A stretch of 64,000 bases of DNA, taken from positions 186,001 to 250,000 of the forward strand of contig NZ_FNOR01000004.1 in assembly GCF_900107095.1 (NCBI RefSeq), given 5' to 3'. Each line of letters begins with the position of its first letter. The first letter of the stretch is position 1. Position numbers and translations under genes: made by a program. The notes under the pieces were generated by a model, which searched no databases, was not told where the DNA came from, and worked only from the letters and a program-made list of their open reading frames with translations. Shown here in pieces: positions 58,653 through 64,000 of this stretch. Source of the stretch: Collimonas sp. OK242. Its GTDB lineage: Bacteria; Pseudomonadota; Gammaproteobacteria; Burkholderiales; Burkholderiaceae_D.

Positions 58653-60182
58653 TCATGCGGGCATGACGGCCGGCGCCGGCGCTTGCTGCCGCTCCAGCCA
58701 GCGATTCAAACGATCGACAGCAACCGCGTCAAACCGCAATCCCAGCTTGGAACGGCGCCACAGGATATCGTCCGCGGTCAGCGCCCATTCGTTGCGCATC
58801 AGATAGCGGACTTCCGCCTCATATAGATCCGCGCCGAACAATTCGCCCAATCCCGCCATGTCGTGAATCCCGGCCAGCAGGCGCGCGGCGCGGGTGCCGT
58901 AGGCACGCGCGTAACGCGCCCCCAGGACGGTCGGTAGCCATGCGTGGCGTTGTTGGAAAATACGCCGGAATTCTGCAAAATCGGCATTGGCGATATCGCC
59001 GCCAGGCAGCGCTTCGTCGGCTGTCCAATGCGCTTTCATATAGCCGAACAACGGTTGCAAGTGCTCCATGGCTTCTTCCGCCAGACGCCGGTAAGTGGTT
59101 ATTTTTCCGCCGAATACCGACAGCACCGGCGCCTGCCCTTCCTCGGCTTTCAGCTCCAGTCGGTAATCGCGCGTGACCGCAGACGGGTTGGCGATTTCCT
59201 CTTCCAGCAAGGGCCGCACGCCGGCATAGGACCAGACCACCTGCGATGGCGTTACCGCCGCCTCGAAATAGCGGCTGACCGATTCACACAGGTAAGCCGT
59301 CTCTTCAGCGGAAATCTCAACCTTGCTCGGATCGCCGCTGTACTCGACATCGGTGGTGCCGATCAGAGTGAAATCGGTCTCATAAGGAATTGCAAAGACG
59401 ATGCGCTTGTCGGGATTCTGGAAGATGTAAGCGTGATCGTGATCGAACAAGCGTTTGGTGACGATATGACTGCCTTTGACCAGGCGGATTTGGTGCTGCG
59501 CAGAAGTATGCAAGGCGCCGCTCAACAAACTGGCGACCCAGGGGCCGGCGGCGTTGACGATGCAACGCGCCTTGATTTCCGTGGTCTCGCCGGTCAAGCT
59601 CGACTGTAAGGTGGTATCCCAGTATTGCTTGCCCCGTTTGGCTTCGATCAGGCGGGTTTTAGTCAGGATGGTGGCGCCGCGTTCCTTGGCGTCCATCGCA
59701 TTGAGAACCACCAGACGCGCATCTTGCACCGCTGCGTCGGAATAGACAAAACCTTTGGTCAAGGTTTTTTTCAGCGGCGCGCCGGCGACATGCTTGCGAA
59801 AATCGATAGCGCGCGAGCCGGCCAGCAATTCACGCTTGGCCAGGTTATCGTACAAGAACATGCCGGCGCGTATCATCCAGGCCGGCCGCAAGCTCGATAC
59901 ATGCGGCATCACGAAACGCAACGGCGCGATGATATGCGGCGCCAGGCGCAGTAAGCGCTCGCGCTCCTGCAGCGCCTTGCGAACCAGGCTGAATTCGTAG
60001 TGTTCCAGGTAGCGCAGGCCGCCGTGGATCAGTTTGGTGCTGGCCGATGAGGTATGCGACGCCAGATCGTCCTGTTCGCAAAGCAACACGCTCAGCCCGC
60101 GTCCTGCGGCGTCGCGCGCAATCCCGGCGCCGTTAACGCCGCCGCCCACCACCAGCAAATCAACAATTTCACTTGATGCCAC
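58653..60182 (-). CDS. glpD: Aerobic glycerol-3-phosphate dehydrogenase
   Basis: GlpD oxidises glycerol-3-phosphate to dihydroxyacetone phosphate at the inner membrane with FAD, passing electrons to ubiquinone. The 509-residue protein has the FAD motif DLLVVGGGVNGAGIARDAAG, then LIHGGLRYLEHYEFSLVR, and the C-terminal FGGKITTYRRLAEEAM. The GTG at 60182 is chosen because AAGGAGAT lies just upstream; the frame is open for 45 codons more but includes the operator and promoter. It is controlled by the palindrome at 60301-60316. Confidence 0.96.
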   Translation of the reverse strand: MASSEIVDLLVVGGGVNGAGIARDAAGRGLSVLLCEQDDLASHTSSASTKLIHGGLRYLEHYEFSLVRKALQERERLLRLAPHIIAPLRFVMPHVSSLRPAWMIRAGMFLYDNLAKRELLAGSRAIDFRKHVAGAPLKKTLTKGFVYSDAAVQDARLVVLNAMDAKERGATILTKTRLIEAKRGKQYWDTTLQSSLTGETTEIKARCIVNAAGPWVASLLSGALHTSAQHQIRLVKGSHIVTKRLFDHDHAYIFQNPDKRIVFAIPYETDFTLIGTTDVEYSGDPSKVEISAEETAYLCESVSRYFEAAVTPSQVVWSYAGVRPLLEEEIANPSAVTRDYRLELKAEEGQAPVLSVFGGKITTYRRLAEEAMEHLQPLFGYMKAHWTADEALPGGDIANADFAEFRRIFQQRHAWLPTVLGARYARAYGTRAARLLAGIHDMAGLGELFGADLYEAEVRYLMRNEWALTADDILWRRSKLGLRFDAVAVDRLNRWLERQQAPAPAVMPA

Positions 60183-60604
60183 AGCTATCTCCTTGTGTCG
60201 GTAACGCGCTAATCGGACAAAATCAATTATTGCCAATTGGCAAAATGGTATGCCTGCAATGTCACCGCACATCATAGAATATTTATATTCGAAAGTATAT
60301 TGTTCGAATTCGAACATTGATAATCGTTTATATTTATCAAAAGAAATTATTCGATAGCAATAAACTTAATTTCTTATAGACAATTTCTATGCCAGCATCC
60401 CACCAGATAATCGGAAAATGACCATCCAGGCTGGAAGCAGCGCAAACCATGTACTTTGGGCAAGGGAAATGGGCGCAGGCAGTGCCGGGCGGCGCACGAA
60501 TGGCGCTGCGGATGAGTAAATACGTCAATGAGTACGCCAACGAGTAGGCCAGCGAACCTTAAGGCAGGCGCGTTTTACATTTTTTCAGTTGGGGCACATG
60601 CAGG
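60183..60604. other. Regulatory gap between glpR and glpD
   Basis: These 422 bases contain no supported gene; a 67-codon frame at 60337-60540 on the minus strand shows no family features. The part at 60240-60375 is strongly AT-rich and carries the glpD promoter with its GlpR operator. Two weaker partial GlpR-like dyads occur, TATTCG-AAAG-TATATT at 60286-60301 and TATTCG-ATAG-CAATAA at 60348-60363. I saw nothing specific in 60380-60604. Confidence 0.6.
60294..60323 (-). promoter_or_regulatory. glpD promoter with GlpR operator
   Basis: TGTTCGAATTCGAACA at 60301-60316 is a perfect palindrome that fits the E. coli GlpR half-sites TGTTCG-N4-CGAACA exactly. On the minus strand it lies between a -35-like TTATCA (60318-60323) and a -10 TATACT (60294-60299), spaced 18 bases. 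Repressor bound here would block RNA polymerase. The glpD GTG is about 105 bases downstream of the predicted start. Confidence 0.85.
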
Positions 60605-61402
60605 CTAAGTTGCTGCTGAACCGCTCTCTGCGACAAACACATCGATTTTCGCTTCCGCGAAAATGCCAGCCATTTCTTCCGGCACCGGCCGGTCGGTAAA
60701 CAGTGCATTCACCTTAGAAATATCGCCAAGCCGCACCAGCGCAGGCCGCCAGAATTTCGAATGATCGGCGACCAGGAATACGGTGCGCGAATGCTCGATG
60801 ATCGCTTCGGAAACCCGCACTTCGCGATAGTCGAAATCGCGCAAGGTGCCGTCGGCTTCGATGCTGGAGATGCCGATGATGCCGAAATCGACCTTGAAGC
60901 GGCGGATGAAATCGATGGTTTCTTCGCCGGTAATCCCCAGGTCGCGGGCACGGACTACGCCGCCTGTGATGATCACCTCGCAGCCCGGATAGCCGCTCAT
61001 GATCGCCGCCACGTTCAGGTTGTTGGTGATCACGCGCAGATTACGGCGCCGGCTCAGGGCTTTGGCGACTTCTTCATTGGTGGTGCCGAGGTTGATGAAG
61101 AGCGTCGCCTGGTCTGGAATATGTTCCACCACTAAAGCGGCGATACGGCGCTTTTCTTCCGAATACAAACCCTGTCTTGCACCGTAGGCGATATTCTCGG
61201 CGCTGGAAGGCAGTCCGACGCCGCCGTGATAACGCTGCAACAGGTTCATCTCCGCCAGCAAATTGATGTCGCGCCGGATCGTCTGCTGCGTGATCTGGAA
61301 CCGTGTGGCCAGATGCTCTACCGTGACGAAACCGTCACGTTGCACATAACTCAACAACTCCTGCTGACGTGCATTTAGCTTTAGCGTTGATATCTCTGGC
61401 AT
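60605..61402 (-). CDS. glpR: Glycerol-3-phosphate regulon repressor GlpR (DeoR family)
   Basis: GlpR represses glp genes and is released by glycerol-3-phosphate. The 265-residue protein has the DeoR HTH (LSYVQRDGFVTVEHLATRF and ITQQTIRRDINLL), the HGGV linker motif and a sugar-phosphate-binding domain with FINLGTTNEEVAKAL and VFLVADHSKF. The ATG at 61402 follows an AGGG site; upstream ATGs in frame are less likely. It lies upstream of glpD in the same direction, separated by 422 bases that hold its likely operator. Confidence 0.93.
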   Translation of the reverse strand: MPEISTLKLNARQQELLSYVQRDGFVTVEHLATRFQITQQTIRRDINLLAEMNLLQRYHGGVGLPSSAENIAYGARQGLYSEEKRRIAALVVEHIPDQATLFINLGTTNEEVAKALSRRRNLRVITNNLNVAAIMSGYPGCEVIITGGVVRARDLGITGEETIDFIRRFKVDFGIIGISSIEADGTLRDFDYREVRVSEAIIEHSRTVFLVADHSKFWRPALVRLGDISKVNALFTDRPVPEEMAGIFAEAKIDVFVAESGSAAT

Positions 61403-61534
61403 GAACCCTGTCCCGTGCATATTTTTCAAAGTTTTTTTATTATGATTGGAATTCCGCAGCATGGGGATAATCCAGTCCGGATTGTAGCGGACTAATTCCA
61501 CCCGACGCGACAGATTTGCATGGCAACTCGTAAA

Positions 61535-61550
61535 ATGGTAACGGTGTCAT
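61535..61550. promoter_or_regulatory. Predicted operator upstream of the LacI-type gene
   Basis: ATGGTAACGGTGTCAT shares 13 of 16 positions with the gudD-side operator TTGGTAGCGGTCCCAT. It overlaps a -10-like TAAAAT (61531-61536) and ends 24 bases before the regulator's ATG, so it suggests autorepression. Confidence 0.65.
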
Positions 61551-61574
61551 TTTCATTGGTGTTAAAATTTCACA

Positions 61575-62648
61575 ATGGAAAAAGAATCCCTGTTAAGTTC
61601 AGTCGTTGCCGATGTCACGGCCCGCCGCAAAGGAAGCCGCAAAACCGGTGGCTTTACCTTGCGCGACGTGGCCAAGCTGGCCGGCGTGGCGCCGATCACA
61701 GCTTCGCGCGCGCTGAACACGCCGGATGTAGTTTCCTCCAAGGTGCTGCAGAAAGTCCAGGCCGCGGTACAGCAAACCGGCTATGTGCCAAACCTGCTCG
61801 CGGGTGCGCTGGCGTCACAGAAAAGCCGCCTGGTCGCGGCGGTGGTTCCCACTCTGTCCGGACCGATGTTCCTGGAAACCGTGGAATCGCTGACCGACAC
61901 CCTGGCCGCAGCCGGCTATCAGGTCATGCTGGGTCAAAGCGGTTATGAAAATTCGCGCGAGGACGCCCTGCTCGACGCCATCATCGGTCGCAGGCCCGAC
62001 GGCATCGTGCTGACCGGCATCAACCGTTCGGCGCAAGCACGCCGGCGCTTGCTGGCGAGCGGCATTCCGGTGGTTGAAACCTGGGATCTGACGCCCACCC
62101 CGGTCGACATGCTGGTCGGCTTTTCCCATGAAAAAATCGGCACCGCAGTGGCGCAATACCTCCATGCCGCCGGCCGCCGCCGGGTTGCCGCCATCGGCGC
62201 CAACGACGACCGCAGCCGACGCCGCATCAGCGCTTTTTCCAAAGAAGCAATCCGGCTCGGCATGGCGTCGGCGCAAGTAAGCGACATTCCCTCCTGCGAA
62301 GTGGCCGCGCCCACCACACTAGGCAACGGTCGCAGCGGGCTGAAAGAATTGCTGTCGCACACACCTGATATCGACGCTGTGTTTTGCAGCTCTGACATGC
62401 TGGCGCTTGGCGTCATGATTGAAGCCCAAGCCAGCGGCATCGCCATTCCTGAAAAGCTGGCGGTGATAGGCCTGGGCGACCTCGGTTTTTCACGCGATCT
62501 ACAGCCGCCCCTGACCACGGTGCGCATCGACGGCACGGTAATCGGCAGCACTGCTGCGCGCTTCATTATCGCCCGCTCCGAAGGCAAAAGCGTCGCCGAA
62601 CCGATCTGCGACATCGGCTTCACCATCATAGAGCGCGCCAGCGTTTAA
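61575..62648 (+). CDS. LacI-family transcriptional regulator, likely of the glucarate genes
   Basis: The 357-residue protein has a polar N-terminal extension of some 25 residues, then the LacI HTH and hinge (FTLRDVAKLAGVAPITASRA to GYVPNLLAGALASQKS) and a periplasmic-binding-protein-like effector domain ending in PPLTTVRIDGTVIGS. It resembles GntR-type gluconate regulators. The ATG at 61575 has no clear ribosome binding site. Its position next to gudD and three copies of one operator motif point to control of sugar-acid catabolism; the effector is probably a hexarate or an intermediate, by inference. Confidence 0.9.
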   Translation: MEKESLLSSVVADVTARRKGSRKTGGFTLRDVAKLAGVAPITASRALNTPDVVSSKVLQKVQAAVQQTGYVPNLLAGALASQKSRLVAAVVPTLSGPMFLETVESLTDTLAAAGYQVMLGQSGYENSREDALLDAIIGRRPDGIVLTGINRSAQARRRLLASGIPVVETWDLTPTPVDMLVGFSHEKIGTAVAQYLHAAGRRRVAAIGANDDRSRRRISAFSKEAIRLGMASAQVSDIPSCEVAAPTTLGNGRSGLKELLSHTPDIDAVFCSSDMLALGVMIEAQASGIAIPEKLAVIGLGDLGFSRDLQPPLTTVRIDGTVIGSTAARFIIARSEGKSVAEPICDIGFTIIERASV

Positions 62649-62673
62649 CCCCCCATCATCTCAAAAATAAGCG

Positions 62674-62723
62674 TTGACAGCCAAAAATGGGACCGCTACC
62701 ATTTGAATTGGTAGCGGTCCCAT
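62674..62723 (+). promoter_or_regulatory. gudD promoter with double LacI-type operator
   Basis: A promoter-like TTGACA (62674-62679) and TACCAT (62697-62702) with a 17-base spacer overlap operator 1, ATGGGACCGCTACCAT (62687-62702). Operator 2, TTGGTAGCGGTCCCAT (62708-62723), covers the predicted start site. The two are near-mirror copies, with centres 21 bp apart (two helical turns), together forming an 18-bp-arm inverted repeat (62684-62701 with 62709-62726). As RNA the same repeat would make a strong hairpin, so it might also end the regulator transcript. Confidence 0.75.
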
Positions 62724-62837
62724 TTTGTAAAAATTTGCATCCAAAACCATGGCGAGCGCAACCGGTTCACGGCAATGCGACGCGAACGCCGGCAGCATAA
62801 CCCTAGTCGATATCCACTTAGCCACAGGCAGCCTTAC

Positions 62838-64000
62838 ATGACATCATCGAGCACGCAGCTTCCGGTACCGAGCACTCCCCTCATCGTCGACATGCGCGTG
62901 GTGCCGGTCGCCGGGCGCGACAGCATGCTGCTCAATCTGAGCGGCGCGCACGGCCCCTATTTCACGCGCAACATCGTGATCCTCACCGACAACGCTGGCA
63001 ATACCGGTGTCGGTGAAGTGCCGGGCGGCGAGCGCATCCGGCAAACGCTCGAAGATGCACGCCCGCTGCTGCTAGGCAAGGCCATCGGCAACTATCAAGC
63101 TGTCCTGAACAGTGCCCGCAGCGCATTCAGCGATCGCGATGCCGGCGGCCGCGGCTTGCAGACTTTCGATCTGCGCATCGCGATCCATGCGGTGACGGCG
63201 CTTGAAGCCGCCCTGCTCGACCTGCTGGGAAAATTCCTCGGCGTACCGGTAGCGGCCTTACTGGGCGAAGGCCAGCAACGCGAGGCGGTGAAGATGCTGG
63301 GCTACCTGTTTTACATTGGCGATCGCACAGTCACCGACCTGCCTTACGCCAGCGAGCCGGATGCCGACGACGATTGGCTGCGCCTGCGCCATCAGCCGGC
63401 ACTTGCCGCGCAAGCGGTGGTGGCACTGGCGGAAGCGGCCTATCAACGTTACGGCTTCAACGATTTCAAGCTGAAGGGCGGCGTGCTGCGCGGCGAAGAT
63501 GAAATGGAAGCCGTGACGGCGCTGGCGGAGCGCTTCCCGCAAGCGCGCATCACGCTCGATCCGAACGGTGGCTGGCTGCTCAAGGATGCAATCCGCCTGT
63601 GCCGCGACCAGCATGCCGTGCTGGCTTATGCCGAAGATCCATGCGGCGCCGAGAACGGTTTTTCCGGACGCGAAGTCATGGCCGAGTTCCGCCGCGCGAC
63701 CGGCTTGCAGACTGCCACCAACATGATCGCTACCGACTGGCGCGAAATGGGCCATGCGATCCAGCTGCAATCAGTCGACATTCCACTGGCCGATCCGCAT
63801 TTCTGGACCATGCAGGGTTCGGTCCGGGTGGCGCAGATGTGCCATGAATGGGGCCTGACCTGGGGTTCGCATTCCAACAACCATTTTGATATCTCGCTGG
63901 CGATGTTCACGCACGTGGCTGCAGCCGCGCCTGGCAACATCACTGCCATCGATACCCATTGGATCTGGCAGGACGGCCAGCGCCTGACCAAGGAGCCGCT
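62838..64000 (+). CDS. gudD: Glucarate dehydratase, partial (C-terminus off the window)
   Basis: GudD, an enolase-superfamily enzyme, dehydrates D-glucarate to 5-keto-4-deoxyglucarate. About 387 residues of roughly 446 are visible. All active-site groups can be found in order: the KxK of FKLKGG, metal ligands in DPNGGW and YAEDPCG, the Asn of TNMIATDW, and the His of [15 protein letters not shown]. The ATG at 62838 follows an AGGCAG sequence. It lies 189 bases after the LacI-type gene with a double operator in front. Confidence 0.95.
   Translation, partial: MTSSSTQLPVPSTPLIVDMRVVPVAGRDSMLLNLSGAHGPYFTRNIVILTDNAGNTGVGEVPGGERIRQTLEDARPLLLGKAIGNYQAVLNSARSAFSDRDAGGRGLQTFDLRIAIHAVTALEAALLDLLGKFLGVPVAALLGEGQQREAVKMLGYLFYIGDRTVTDLPYASEPDADDDWLRLRHQPALAAQAVVALAEAAYQRYGFNDFKLKGGVLRGEDEMEAVTALAERFPQARITLDPNGGWLLKDAIRLCRDQHAVLAYAEDPCGAENGFSGREVMAEFRRATGLQTATNMIATDWREMGHAIQLQSVDIPLADPHFWTMQGSVRVAQMCHEWGLTWGSHSNNHFDISLAMFTHVAAAAPGNITAIDTHWIWQDGQRLTKEP

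Noticed and set aside
60337-60540. A 67-codon frame between glpR and glpD on the minus strand
   Set aside because: It overlaps the glpD regulatory region and shows no signal peptide or domain; chance frame in non-coding DNA.
62684-62726. Reading the inverted repeat before gudD only as a terminator of the LacI-type gene
   Set aside because: The arms match a third site before the regulator gene and overlap TTGACA-N17-TACCAT, so operators explain it better. A secondary terminator role is not excluded.

Overview
The window is a stretch of chromosome from a betaproteobacterium, most likely of the Oxalobacteraceae (a Collimonas, Herbaspirillum or Janthinobacterium relative). This rests on protein style and gene order: hemL next to a thiD-like gene, rubredoxin and pilGHIJ-chpA; yqgE-ruvX-pyrR-pyrB-pyrC'; queA-tgt-yajC-secDF; pilT-pilU. 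The genus is an inference. About 95% of the sequence is coding. I saw no rRNA, tRNA, insertion sequence, prophage or CRISPR array.

Layout. Positions 1-1392 (minus) hold dTDP-rhamnose genes rfbB and rfbA (cut by the window edge). apaH (plus) follows an AT-rich gap. Positions 2639-7403 (minus) form a pyrimidine block, yqgE-ruvX-pyrR-pyrB-pyrC'-plsC, whose dihydroorotase homologue lacks the zinc-binding HxH motif. Positions 7516-18035 (minus) hold rubredoxin and the Pil-Chp system that controls type IV pili (pilG, pilH, pilI, pilJ and a 1992-residue chpA); its motors pilT and pilU lie at 53372-55584. A thiD-like gene and hemL (plus) come next. Positions 20369-27786 (minus) carry mpl, a YqiA-type esterase, ubiC, an RNB-family ribonuclease, a TonB-like gene, aroE and mtgA.

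Positions 27910-35233 (plus) run: nucleotidyltransferase-like protein, TlpA thioredoxin, aroQ, accB, accC, prmA, a zinc-ribbon membrane protein and a PfkB-family kinase. A small Gly/Tyr-rich lipoprotein and an exported peroxiredoxin follow. After a divergent MFS exporter/AraC pair, a GST and purB, the minus strand holds queA-tgt-yajC-secD-secF. The plus strand then has recG, oxyR, ubiA and a DUF883 protein. proC and yggS (minus) diverge from pilT-pilU-gpx (plus).

The right end is devoted to carbon use. glpR, glpD, glpK and glpF (minus) form a glycerol regulon with a textbook GlpR palindrome placed between -35 and -10 of the glpD promoter. Next to it a LacI-family regulator and a glucarate dehydratase gene (cut by the window end) share a 16-bp operator motif: two copies on a TTGACA promoter before gudD and one before the regulator gene.

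No wholly new system is evident. The strongest less-described items are the three-site LacI/glucarate circuit, the thiD-like kinase with its active-site Cys replaced by Thr, the Chp cluster without local methylation genes, an orphan nucleotidyltransferase-like gene next to tlpA, and several short-repeat or hairpin structures between genes.
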